This document shows, piece by piece, positions 1-9,783 of a stretch of DNA of 64,000 nucleotides; the first letter of the stretch is position 1; each line of letters begins with the position of its first letter. Below the pieces are notes generated by a model. It did not search any database and had not been told where the DNA came from. It saw only the letters and a list, made by a program, of their open reading frames with translations. Source of the stretch: Pochonia chlamydosporia 170 (Eukaryota > Ascomycota > Sordariomycetes > Hypocreales > Clavicipitaceae); NCBI RefSeq assembly GCF_001653235.2, contig NW_019154044.1:310001-374000 (forward strand), read 5' to 3'. The position numbers and the translations under genes were made by a program.

Positions 1-148
1 CAGAAAAGCAACAGGCCAGAGTGAAACTGCGATTTACTGGTATCTCGGCAGCTTGCATTGGATTCCACTGGCTTGATACGTGAATCATTTGTCAATCCTT
101 GCCATCCGGTAATAAAGCTGATTTGACGATCGCCCAGAATCCGTGTGA

Positions 149-1262
149 TCATTTCCTTTGCTTATTATCTCCAAACACAAGACACCTAAGCTCAATACTG
201 CTTCTTGGAATCTGAGATCCTGACCGTGGATCGCGAAACCCTGTGTGCGGCGCGCCTGCTTTATGTTATTAGCTTTGATCGGGGAAAACGAACTAATAAA
301 CTGACAATATGCGACACGGTCCTCTTGGTTATTATCGTAAATCTTGAGGAGAGCGACATCCTTCCAAGTCATCTTCGAACGGTAGTACCACCTGTGTCGC
401 TTGGATGCTATAATTTCGAACGCTTCTTCGGCATAATGGGGAAAGATGACGTCAACTGGCACAAAATCTTGGGCAGTGACTGAAGTGAAGGAGCAGGCAG
501 CTAGTGGATAACTCTCCACAACCGGGACGAGCGGGCGCCAGATACTTTATGTTTGGAAGTGTATTAGCTTCACAAATGATAGTCCTGTGTTTCTACTTAC
601 TTGATTAGGCGGCATCTTCCTCTGAGGAGCTCATCTGCCCGCATGCCCATGTGTAGCTTAATCCTGCCGATCGCGGACCTTGGTGTCTGATCTATCACAA
701 GTTAGCTTAGAAAGTTGCTCCTTTCATAGATCATGAACTTTATACCGCAGTGAACTCGCCGTGCTACGTCCACAAACCCTTTGATGCCTAGAGCTCGACT
801 GTGCTCATGCCTCAGAGCAAAGTCAAAGACGAAGACTTCCGAACAATCAAGATGGGTTGTCAGCCAGTTAGACATGGTATTGATGTAAGTCTGCAAGTCT
901 TCTATAAACATGGGCCCATGGTAGACGTCCGGTACGAATTGAAACCCGTCCTTGTCCAGGCTGAAAAGCGTTTCGTGCCCAGCAATATCTGTTATGACAA
1001 CTTGATGATATTGCCCCCCGAAATTCAACTGAGCTTGATTTGGCACCAGTGGGGGTATTTTAGAGGCATAAGGCTTTTCATGTATGTACCTCTCTGTGTC
1101 AGCGAAATATTGAAGGAAGCTGGTGGTGCGTGCTACAGTATCCTTGAGCCTGGAGTCAGAGCCTTCATTCTGTAGCCACTCTAGAATCAATTTTTCGTCA
1201 TTAAGGATTCGTGGAACAGCTGTAATGGAATCTAAATCATGTTCAGCGATCTTATCTTTCAT
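149..1262 (-). CDS. CmcJ/AsaB-type oxidoreductase (non-heme iron hydroxylase/desaturase family)
   Basis: Four exons: 1262-746, 691-601, 544-306 and 255-149, giving 317 residues with introns of 54, 56 and 50 nt. The joins restore the family pattern: the N-terminal half has FSLDKDGFQF; the spliced middle reads VHCDQTPRS then RCRLINIWRPLVPV; the end reads HRWYYRSKMTWKDVALLKIYDN, then HTGFRDP and a final SSIELRCLVF. These are the usual landmarks of the AsaB/CmcJ/NvfI-like family found in fungal secondary metabolism, whose members oxidise or desaturate small molecules, some as Fe(II)/2-oxoglutarate enzymes. Substrate cannot be read. The start is the Met at 1262; an in-frame upstream extension lacks family similarity. 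It is divergent from a sugar-nucleotide dehydratase gene 744 bp away. No backbone synthase lies in the window, so a biosynthetic cluster would have to extend to the left. Confidence 0.85.
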
Positions 1263-2006
1263 TGTTATGTGTTTTAGACAAACTGTACTCAGCTGGCCAC
1301 CGCATAGGCCAGTCCAACCAGGGCTTTTCGAACCGCTGGTCGTTGTTGAATTGCCACACACACCAAGGCAGAGTTTTAGGACAGCCACTCTTTGGCGGCC
1401 ACCATTTTCTCCAGGGCTGGGCACGATGGTCTCCTGCAGTCACATCTCGCGGGTCGTGTTGATCTGTTGCTTGAAGGAACTGTCGCATCTCTCGAGATTT
1501 GTTGGTGAGGTCGATAAATCTTACCCTTGTGAGGCTATGCTTTGTGAAAGGAGAACAGCATGGCAGGTATCCAAATTTGCTCAGCTTCGGCTTGTCATCC
1601 ACCCCTCATACCACTAGCCAACCCACCTGGCAAGCTATCACCAGCATGACGTGTTGATGCAACCATGTTCAGCCAACCCTGGCGTCCGGAAACAATGTTG
1701 GTTCCCATCAACCGACGGGGACTACCGCACAACAATAGGACCTCGGTGTACTACGGGATCAAAAGAACCCATTGGGTCTCAAGGAGGCAAGACCACCCAG
1801 CCTTTCAAAGTCGCTTTCGGAAGTTTAGCAGTGACGAAGTGGGAAAGTTGACGTCCAATCTGCGTAGGAACTTATTATGCCGCGACTTTATTCCCTGCCT
1901 AACAAGAATTCCATTTTACATCTGGAGGGTCTGAAAATTTCCATCCAGATGCAACAATTTTATCCATCCTAGAGCCCATAACTGAGAAGCAGGTACTTGA
2001 ATCGTG
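1263..2006. promoter_or_regulatory. Divergent intergenic region
   Basis: This 744-bp region separates the oxidoreductase and the GDP-mannose dehydratase, which point away from each other, so it should hold both promoters. I see no convincing TATA box, repeat or further gene; the short open frames look like chance frames. Confidence 0.5.
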
Positions 2007-3257
2007 ATGTCAAAGCCGTGTGACCTTAGTGCCCTTATATCAGGTGAGTACGTGCTTCAACTTCAATTGTGTACATTTGCACTCAACAATGCAGGCATTA
2101 ATGGACAAGATGGGTTCTATTTGTCCCGTCACCTTCTTCAGCTGGGCTATCGAGTTTATGGCCTTATGCGGGGATCTTTAAACAAGAAGACTCACCTCTC
2201 CCTCCTCATCAAAGAATATGGAGCCCGTCTGACTTTGCACTCAGGTGACGTGCTAAACTTGGCGTGTTTGATCGAGCTTCTTAACAGGATTGAAGTTGAT
2301 GAGATCTACCATCTTGCGGCTCAATCGCATGTCGGCCTGTCTTTTCAGCAAGCTCTCTATACTTACGACGTAAACAGTATTGGGACTATCCGACTTCTAG
2401 AAGCCTTGCAGGCCCTGGATATGCATAAGCGCGTTCGATTCTACAATGTGAGAATGCTCTGTTTCACACGATTGAAATCAGTCTGACTCCCACCACAGGC
2501 TTGTAGCTCTGAGGTCTTTGGTCGTGTAACTGAGATTCCCCAGAAAGAAACCACCCCCTTTCGGCCAGTCTCGCCGTACGGTGCCTCAAAAGTTCTGAGC
2601 TACTGGGCCACAAAGCTCATGCGCGAGCAGCATGACATGTTTGCAGTCAATGGGATCCTCTTTAATCATGAATCACCATTGAGAGGTTAGTGACAACTAA
2701 GATGAACTCTGATCTTGAGAATTCAACAGACGGTAGATGAAGCTTTCGTCACACGAAAAATCACTCTAGGCGTGGCTCGCATAGCCCATGCCATGGCGAC
2801 TGAAATCCAGTTGGGTTATCTCGACTCCGAAAGAGACTGGACACACGCCGCTGATATGGTTGTTGGAATCCATCACATGATGCAACAGCAGCGGCCCGAC
2901 GATTTTGTTCTTGCGAGCGGCACGTCGCGATCTGTCAGATGTTTTGCGGAGGCAGCTTTTAAAGTCATTGGTATTGAGCTTAGGTACGTACAGGTTGAGC
3001 TAGTACGGCTACATGCTAACTTCGAAAGATGGCAGGGCGAGGGGGAAAACGAGGTGGGGTATGATGCTCGAGATGGCACTGTTCGCGTTCGGGTGAACAG
3101 CGAGCTTTTCCGACCACTTGAAGTAGAGAAGCTGCTTGGCGATCCCGCGAAAGCCGCAATAGTGTTGAAATGGCAGCCAACCATTACTTTTGAGAATCTG
3201 GTCAAGGAGATGGTTGAAGCGGATCTACAGCTCTTATCGTCCACGCCTCGATTGTAA
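2007..3257 (+). CDS. GDP-mannose 4,6-dehydratase
   Basis: Five exons: 2007-2043, 2095-2447, 2499-2685, 2737-2983 and 3029-3257; 350 residues, the usual family length. Splicing restores [14 protein letters not shown] (residues 9-22), the Rossmann glycine motif, followed by [15 protein letters not shown], the SDR active-site YGASK (Tyr157, Lys161), [19 protein letters not shown], and the C-terminal [10 protein letters not shown] and [12 protein letters not shown] segments. The enzyme converts GDP-mannose to GDP-4-keto-6-deoxymannose in the cytosol, the entry step to GDP-fucose, GDP-rhamnose and related deoxyhexoses. The acceptor at 2736 was chosen over the CAG at 2730 because only it keeps frame and the exact spacing between ESP and FVTRK. 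No partner epimerase/reductase is visible nearby. The enzyme is patchily distributed in ascomycetes. Confidence 0.9.
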
Positions 3258-3525
3258 ACGTGGCAATAGGCTGTTCACAGTGCAAATCTTCTGCATCATG
3301 TGAGCGGGTGAAAAATTGTTTCCTTGTGAACTCGTTCATTTCGAAAAATTATCTTAGAGAAGGTTTGAAATAGTTCACCATGGTATTGAGCCTGTGTATG
3401 ATGGCTAGAGCGGAGATTTGCAATTAGCCATACGTATAACTGTCAGCTCTCAGAGTCCAGTTGGTAAAGTGGCTGGGACAGCAACGATCAGCAAACACCA
3501 GTCGTTGTATGTCTCCGAGTTCTTT

Positions 3526-3527
<2 letters not shown>

Positions 3528-3566
<39 letters not shown>
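3528..3566. repeat. 39-nt homopolymer T tract
   Basis: Uninterrupted run of 39 T on the plus strand, i.e. oligo(A) on the minus strand. It lies on the 3' side of the minus-strand nucleoside-phosphorylase remnant. It may be simple slippage, or the poly(A) end of a retroposed copy or LINE-like element. Confidence 0.9.
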
Positions 3567-3567
<1 letters not shown>

Positions 3568-3899
3568 GCTAAGACTCCTACTTTTTAGGAAAATGTCTAT
3601 GGGAGACAGAGCGTTCCCTGGTATCTTACCCTGATCGTCTCCTTCTGCCTTCCCCGTTTTGAGACGAATCTTGGCTGAGCCATTTGACTGCTACCTCAAT
3701 GTGTTGTTCTGATGCCACGGCCCGTCCCGCCACCCCAGCGCTAATCAGCCCAATGGAGCACACTTCCAGACACAGCATACATGTTGCCCTCGGTTTGGGC
3801 CACGCCCTGCAACAGGATAGCCTTCCTTGTCGAACGAGCATTGACAAGTATGTGTCTCACACAGGGAGCCCATCGGGTCGAGAAATGCCACTGACTCTC

Positions 3900-4330
3900 G
3901 GGCGGTATCTGATTCGAGATGCAAGGACAAATTGAGAGAGTGATAAAGTCCACAGGGTGTAGTAATGATTAGTCATATCATGTCTGAAGGTATAGCCTGG
4001 CGTGCTCTTCCCGAAGTCGTGTTGGACTACACCACCATGTCCCATATGTGGCTGGCTAACCACTACGTCCCCAAGTCGTATAGCCGCATCTTCGCCGGGA
4101 ACGCCGCCTCCAACGCCGACCATGAACATATGCTCTATTGACGGAAACATGCATTTCGTCTGGCCCACGACCGCTGCGGCCGAACTGGTACCTCGAACTG
4201 TTACCTGTCTGGCCAGCGGGCAGACACACGATGACAGCATTGGGGGTATTAATTCGGCCAAGCGTGTACAAGTTTGGATGATCTGGTTGCTGGGGAAGGC
4301 CGCGATGCTGTTCGTCAAGCATTTCACCAT
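3900..4330 (-). pseudogene. Broken nucleoside phosphorylase-domain (PNP/UDP family) remnant
   Basis: Two minus-strand frames together match the N-terminal half of the fungal nucleoside-phosphorylase domain often fused to NACHT, NB-ARC or ankyrin modules. The first frame (about 4330-4195) reads MLDEQHRGLPQQP, then YTLGRI and NAVIVCLPAG. The second (about 4200-3960) reads GTSSAAAVV, MFMVGVGGGVPGEDAAIRLG, DVVVSQP and GGVVQHDFGK. The frame changes at an imperfect 13-bp tandem duplication (4181-4206). The usual N-terminal segment before the LDEEH motif is missing, and downstream the similarity fades. So it is truncated at both ends and frameshifted. Intact members act in the cytosol in purine-nucleoside binding, often inside STAND-type immune-like proteins; this copy is not expected to be functional. 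Confidence 0.8.
4181..4206. repeat. 13-bp tandem duplication inside the phosphorylase remnant
   Basis: Plus-strand cgaactggtacct (4181-4193) is followed directly by cgaactgttacct (4194-4206): two 13-mers differing at one base. Because 13 is not a multiple of three, the duplication shifts the minus-strand reading frame exactly where the protein similarity changes frame. Confidence 0.9.
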
Positions 4331-5048
4331 AGTAAACACTAAGTAATAGGAGGGTTATTCACAGACATTATCTACAGGTATTGCCAACCAGCGGGTCTCG
4401 GGGCCATAACATTGATCATGTTTCATGGCTTCAGAAGGCGCGATCAGCAGCAAGTGCGCATTGATATACAAAAGAGTTCACTCTACAAACACTGCAAAAC
4501 GGCATGTCTCTAGCCATTTTGAAAGCCCAAGAGAAGCTGCTCTAGAAGCTATCTAAAAAAAAAATATGCGCGAAACCCTTCTGTTTTAGATGCCTTTCTA
4601 GATGACAAAAAGCCTAAGTTTCTGGAACTACGTGCGGGTGCAGCCAGAGAGCGCTCATAGGTCGCATATCAAGAGTTAAGGCAGTATAAACCAATCTGTT
4701 AGTCAAGATAAACTTCCCAGGAAGTTCGTCTCGGCTACATGAGGGGATATGTATTCCACACTAGGTGTCCCTCCGAGTGGCATTTTATATAGGGTAATTG
4801 TACATATCGCCCCCCACAAATCTCACAGCCTCTGTTGGTACAGTCGGAAATGGGATGCTGAACAATTTCCGTGGGGAAGAATAAATAGCTCAATGCTACG
4901 GATCCAAGTGGCTGCTATTCATTCTTCGAGCATAGAATCGAAAGGTCCACATCTTGAATTATCCCAGCGGCTGCAAGGCTCCCATCGGTACCAATCGTAT
5001 CCCAGAGGTCAGAGCTTGCAAGAATACATACATATGGAATATAACCTC

Positions 5049-5410
5049 TATTCATATGTATGCATAAGACCCGATCTATATTCATATGTATGCATTAGTA
5101 ATGAATATACGTGAGGGCATCGTATCAAATACTAAACTCGTCTTAGCCAAAAGTAAATAATACTATACGGCTGCTTATTTAACTTCTCAATCACTTCCGT
5201 CGGCTTCATGAGAAGTTCACTTACAAATTCGACCTCCGCATATGCGTAAACACACTCTCGGGATGGTAAAGCTGGAGTTTTCAGTTACCACGTGATACTA
5301 TACATATATATGCATAAGTATGTATACCTGATACTTCTATTCATATTCATATGTATGTATGTATGTACGTATGTATATATATGCATAAGGGTATGAATAT
5401 ATATGTATTA
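5049..5410. repeat. AT-rich direct repeats and a TATG microsatellite
   Basis: The 17-mer TATTCATATGTATGCAT occurs at 5049-5065 and again at 5079-5095, 30 bp apart. Related sequence recurs at 5308-5320 and 5338-5410, including a GTAT-type microsatellite around 5351-5375 and the shared word ATATGCATAAG. No coding content is evident in the repeats themselves. Confidence 0.75.
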
Positions 5411-5782
5411 CTGCAAGCTCTGGCAGAGATTTTGCTTGACCATCTGAACTTCTCCAGAAGTATTGATGATTCCAGCGACAGCTTTAATGTTTTTGTTTGC
5501 CTTGGTATTCTTAATTTTCTGCTCAATTCCATCATGAACGTTCTTCGTCTATAAAGGCGCTTCCTCGCAAGTCTTTCGAAAGACTTCGTTAGAGGCTTCC
5601 CATTCCTGCATTTCCTCAAGTAGCTGTCGTAAATTCCTCTTCAACCAATCAAAGACGATGGAAGGAGGCCGAACAGCTGGAAGTGCAAGTGACGGAGACG
5701 AGCAAGAGGTGGAGGAGGAGGATGAGGATATATTTAACGCCTTGGACCACACCTCCCGAGGGGTATAAAGGCGTGCGAGAGT
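5408..5782 (-). other. Unrecognised coiled-coil-like frame interrupted by TAG
   Basis: A single minus-strand frame runs from about 5782 to a TAA at 5408, broken once by TAG (5549-5551). Before the stop it contains a serine-rich stretch and VFDWLKRNLRQLLEEMQEWE; after it comes GIEQKIKNTKANKNIKAVAG and a final VQMVKQNLCQSLQ. Both halves are amphipathic and charged, as in a coiled coil. The TAG might be a mutation (pseudogene) or the end of a short intron I could not define. The frame opens right after an AG (CTATGTAG), so an upstream exon is possible. I do not recognise the family. Confidence 0.3.
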
Positions 5783-7223
5783 CTACATAGTTACTCCAGC
5801 ATCTGGATGTCCTGATAAGCTATATACAGTCTGGGGAGACTAGATCAACGGTAGTCAACATCCATTCCATACAGCTACATCATAGCCATTGCCCAAGATC
5901 CCTTCACACACTACATATCCACAGGTTCAAGCCTCCCAGTTGGAAAACCCTGGCCATGGCCGGGAAAAAAAACCAACCGGTTCAAGCGGCATACATTGTG
6001 TCGAGTCCTCGTCCCTCCGCCGGTTGAGAGACTCGGAATCCCCTAGCCCGTCAACGACTCCTAAAGATTCCTTCCTCAAGCCCGGGTCCCTGATCCCGCG
6101 GTGTTGCAGTTCGTCCGGAGGTATAGCACGGAGTCCTCTCTGAACTCTTGATAAAGGTTTTAGTTAGACCGCAGTCATAGACTAGGTCGCCATCGGGTTT
6201 CCGTTCGTAGGGTTTGGGTCACTCTGAAGACCTACGAGCCCATCTGCCGGCCAGGCTCCACGGCGGCGTGACGGGTATGGCGCTCGTGATATGCGCGTAG
6301 TACAGCCCAACGACTTCCCAGGCTGTTCCTATCTTCATATTAGAGCAGTCTCGTTGGTACGCGCGCTTTGTTGTCGACGGCCCTTTGTCGAAGGGCCAGA
6401 GAATGTCGGGTTTCCTCATCACTTGTTAGGGAGAAGATAGGGCGCGGATGGTTCCGCGGGCACCCTTGGCTGCAGTAACCAGCACCAACCCGACACTCCA
6501 CTAACAGTAGCGGATGAGCCAAAGAGGTTGTCGAAGGGAAGTTGAGATGAGCAAGAGAGTGCCTGGCGAAGACCATCCAGATAAGCGATGTCGCCGCAAC
6601 TGAAAGAAGAGGAAAGCAACAATAGGGCAGTTCGCAGAAGGTAATCGAATGAGTTGACATCGCGGCTGATGCGACGGCTGTCGAAATTAGGAATTAGTTC
6701 ATTGGAGCAGCAAAGCAATTGGAACGATCAGCAGCCTTCTGGAAAGCCATGCAGGGGTTTGGCAAAGTAGATGCGAAGATATCGAGTGAAGGTTTGTACT
6801 GGGGATGTCTGCAGCTGCGGAGTGGTTTCTATGTGCACTGTTTACCATCTGTTTCTAGTCTAGGGACATTCGTTCTCTCACACTCGTGTCTGTAAATCCA
6901 TGCCAGAGCGGAGTGGTCATGTTCTTCCTTTGGCGCAGAGCTGGCATGAGCCCACCAACTAGGAACAAACCTCCCAGGCACCTCAGTTTTACCAAATAGT
7001 GGGCTCGAACTATGGTGTCTTCTGGCAAGGCCGGCCACCCCCTACACATGCCGTTGGGGACCAGATACACTAGGCAGGATGCGCTGGAAGAGCTCGATAT
7101 ACAAGCACTAGAGATGCGTAAGCAAAGCTGGCTCGCTTGGAAATGACTCCGACACAGGCAAGAAGCTCAGAATTGATGGTGATTCAATGCCTCCGCTTAA
7201 TTAAACGGAGAAGATAATATTTA

Positions 7224-8057
7224 TTAATATAACTGATGTCTAATTGCCGCGTTGTTCAAGTCTTGGCCTTCCCGGTATATCATCTTGCCACTCTGTATGT
7301 CGTCGCCAATGGCTAGGTCCATACAACTAGTGTATATCTCCTCTTGACCTGCTGGGAACTCAGACGTTGGTGTAGATGGCCAATCCCACACCCAGTATAG
7401 CGTGTATTGATCTTGTATATCCATAGGTAATTTTATATCGCATTGACACCACAGGTCTGCCCCTTGCGGGTCCTCTGCTGCTTTAGCATACAGAGTCTGG
7501 CGCTGCAACGAGATGTTCCCCTGATTGATCTGATGGCACTGCCCATCGTCGAATGGCCTAGCTGCTAAGAGTCTGCCTCGTGCATTGCCACCTGTGCCCT
7601 CATTATTCCATACCTTATGAATAGAAAACAAAGTATCATCATTAGAAGGATACAAAGTACCGTAAACATAAACTGTCCCGCTACTGTTTTTTTGAGGCGT
7701 GTTTTCAGGCAATGTTACGTGACCATTCTCTTGGTACTGCAGCGCTATGTAGTCTCCAGGGTTGGCCTGTAGTTGGGGCAAGCTTGCGTTGTAATTCCCT
7801 ATACTCTGCGATGGCTTGCACATATGATCTGTAGGATATATTCCTGGCATGCCAACGCGACCATCTGGTGGCAAAAGATATTGCATCTGTAGGTCACTAA
7901 ATCCCGGTGCAAGTCGTGATATTGCTCCTCGTGCATAGCCGGGATTACCAACCATTGTCCCTTGCCCGTTAATTCTCATCAGCCGCTCAACCCAAGAATG
8001 GGCAAAACAGCAAGGCAAGAAAGTAGCCACGATGAGACTGGAAAAAAGAGCGCGCAT
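7224..8057 (-). CDS. Secreted DUF7492-type, LPMO-like protein
   Basis: Single exon, 277 residues. Residues 1-19 form a signal peptide (hydrophobic core, cleavage after CCFA), which leaves His20 as the mature N-terminus: HSWVERL. An N-terminal histidine after the signal peptide is the hallmark of copper histidine-brace enzymes. The remainder (GNPGYARG, the PGFSD and YLLPP words, ENGHVTLPENTPQ, VYVYGT, FDDGQCHQIN, and TLYWVWDWP) matches a conserved family of fungal extracellular proteins annotated DUF7492. It has cysteines near CKPS, GQC, WCQC and TSC. Activity is not established; polysaccharide oxidation is an inference from the N-terminal His. It stands alone, divergent from the thioesterase gene. 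Confidence 0.8.
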   Translation of the reverse strand: MRALFSSLIVATFLPCCFAHSWVERLMRINGQGTMVGNPGYARGAISRLAPGFSDLQMQYLLPPDGRVGMPGIYPTDHMCKPSQSIGNYNASLPQLQANPGDYIALQYQENGHVTLPENTPQKNSSGTVYVYGTLYPSNDDTLFSIHKVWNNEGTGGNARGRLLAARPFDDGQCHQINQGNISLQRQTLYAKAAEDPQGADLWCQCDIKLPMDIQDQYTLYWVWDWPSTPTSEFPAGQEEIYTSCMDLAIGDDIQSGKMIYREGQDLNNAAIRHQLY

Positions 8058-8528
8058 TCTTCAACTAATCAATTGCCTCGGATAGAAATCACTACAGTAC
8101 TCTAAAGTTGGTTAGGTACCTATGTACACGTGCTTTTTCAATCTATATACCTGTTCAAAGGGAGCTGAAATCGTCCCCAGGTAAATCTAGCCCGTGGTCA
8201 GAATCGTACACAGTGCGACTAGTTGAGGAAACGCACGAGGTGAAACGGATCCACGAGGACATGTCGGAGAAAACAGGAATATGGATTTACGGACTGAAAG
8301 TGGGCTGCACTCCGTTTACTCTCCGTTTTCCATTTCAGCACTGCATTAATTTGCACAATTCGTCTTGCTCAGGGCGGAACCTGAGGTTGTGGGGACCGTG
8401 ACTGAGCCGAACCTGAGCAAGAGCGGCGAGGGCACTAAACCCAGTATGGTCTCAGCCACAGGCCGTCTACAAACGTAGAACCAACACTCCAGGCCGTTCA
8501 ACCAACACACAATCACCCTGGTGCCTCC

Positions 8529-8536
8529 TATAAATA
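8529..8536 (+). promoter_or_regulatory. TATA box of the thioesterase gene
   Basis: TATAAATA lies 168 nt before the ATG at 8704, at a distance consistent with a leader of roughly 140 nt. Confidence 0.6.
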
Positions 8537-8587
8537 GTCTTTTTGGTTCTTTTGCATACCAGTCTCATCTTTCAAAAACATTTGTTG

Positions 8588-8599
8588 ATGGATAGCTAA
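8588..8599 (+). other. Three-codon uORF in the thioesterase leader
   Basis: ATG GAT AGC TAA (MDS, then stop) lies between the TATA box and the main ATG at 8704, so it is probably in the mRNA leader and could reduce main-frame translation. Confidence 0.45.
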
Positions 8600-8703
8600 T
8601 ATACGTACAGCAACCCCCACCTCTAAGCCCACAAGCAAGTCTACTCGTCTTCATCAGATACCGATATCTCTAAATCGGAAGAGTTCCGATTTTCGTAAAC
8701 GTA

Positions 8704-9783
8704 ATGGATAACATTCTCAAAAATCAAATTGATCTTAAACAAACATCCCCAGACAGCTATACTATATCTTGGCATGTGGACTGGACTCTTGGGCTAAGTA
8801 TGCTGCAACCACTGCGATCTGTGCAGATACATTATCCAGGCTGACCCAACTACTTCTTGCTTACTTTGCTTTTAGCTCTACATGGTGGATGCATTGCCGC
8901 TGCAATTCAGCATGCCGCCGCATCATATCTCAGCACCAATCCAGCGATCTCAGCCCGCAACCAACCCGATGTGCTAAGCATGCATCTCGAGTTCCTCCGT
9001 CCATGCGAGCCACGCGACAGCACAATCACTATCAAGCCTCTCAAGGTTGGCGCTGCGGCGAGTACCCTCCAAGTTCAGCTCGACCAAGAAGGGAAAACAA
9101 AAGTGTTGGCAATAATCACATCAACCAACTTCGACAAAAGTATTGGTCCGAGCTCAAAAACAGCTTGGAAGCTCCATCCAACCCCGGCGCCTATACCTGA
9201 CTTCGATCGTATCTCAGCGCACCAACCCGAGGAGAGCTGGATCCCCGGCCGAGTCGTGGGTGAGCTTATCCCGTTGACGCGGCGAAAGATTGGTTTGCTT
9301 CCGCGTGAAGGCTTCCCCGTTGATGGAGTCTGCGATGCGTGGCATGGTTTCCTGGCAGACGAGCGCATGGATGCTGCTTACCTGGCCTTGATAGCTGATA
9401 GTACTCCTTCCATGTCGGATACTCTTCTATACAATGGCGGGCCGTACGATGCGCATACGTTCCATAAGCAGATGGCGGATTGGGCCAAGGAGAACCCGGG
9501 TGTCCCTTGCGTGATCACCAACTCTATTGCCGAAGCAATGCAGGCTACTCATTTCAACATTACTCTGACCATGGATATCGAGTACAAACGAAGACTGCCT
9601 GAAGATGGGCTACGTTGGGTATTCACAAGAGCCTCCACCAAGATGTTACATGGTGGAAGGATGGATGTTGATGTTACTATTTGTGACGAGGATATGGAGC
9701 TCGTTGCCACATCGCAGCAGGTCATTCTAGTTCTGGGTGCGCAAAAGAAATTTCGTAACGGCAAGGAGAAGTCGTCACTCTAG
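8704..9783 (+). CDS. Acyl-CoA thioesterase-like (double hotdog) protein
   Basis: Two exons, 8704-8797 and 8876-9783, giving 333 residues; the intron is 78 nt with a GTATGC donor. The join yields DWTLGLTLHGGCIAAAIQHA, the family's conserved HGG region at the start of the central helix of the first hotdog fold. LEFLRPCEP, a second domain with WHGFLADERMDAAYLAL, and C-terminal TSQQVILVLG follow. Members of this TesB/4HBT_3-like group hydrolyse acyl-CoAs or act as accessory thioesterases in fungal metabolism. It is not next to a polyketide or fatty-acid synthase here, so its substrate is open. Confidence 0.8.

Larger units (their letters stand above)
3258..7223. other. Gene-poor region with remnants and simple repeats
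   Basis: Nearly 4 kb without an intact recognisable gene. It holds a long T tract, a broken nucleoside-phosphorylase remnant, AT-rich direct repeats and an interrupted coiled-coil frame, each listed separately. Between 5.8 and 7.2 kb only short open frames without recognisable similarity occur. A TATAAAGG sequence at 5764-5771 could serve a small plus-strand gene starting at 5889 (84 codons), but that product resembles nothing I know. Confidence 0.5.
8058..8703. promoter_or_regulatory. Divergent promoter region
   Basis: The region lies between the minus-strand secreted protein and the plus-strand thioesterase. The right half has the TATA box and uORF listed separately. No other gene is visible. 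Confidence 0.5.
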
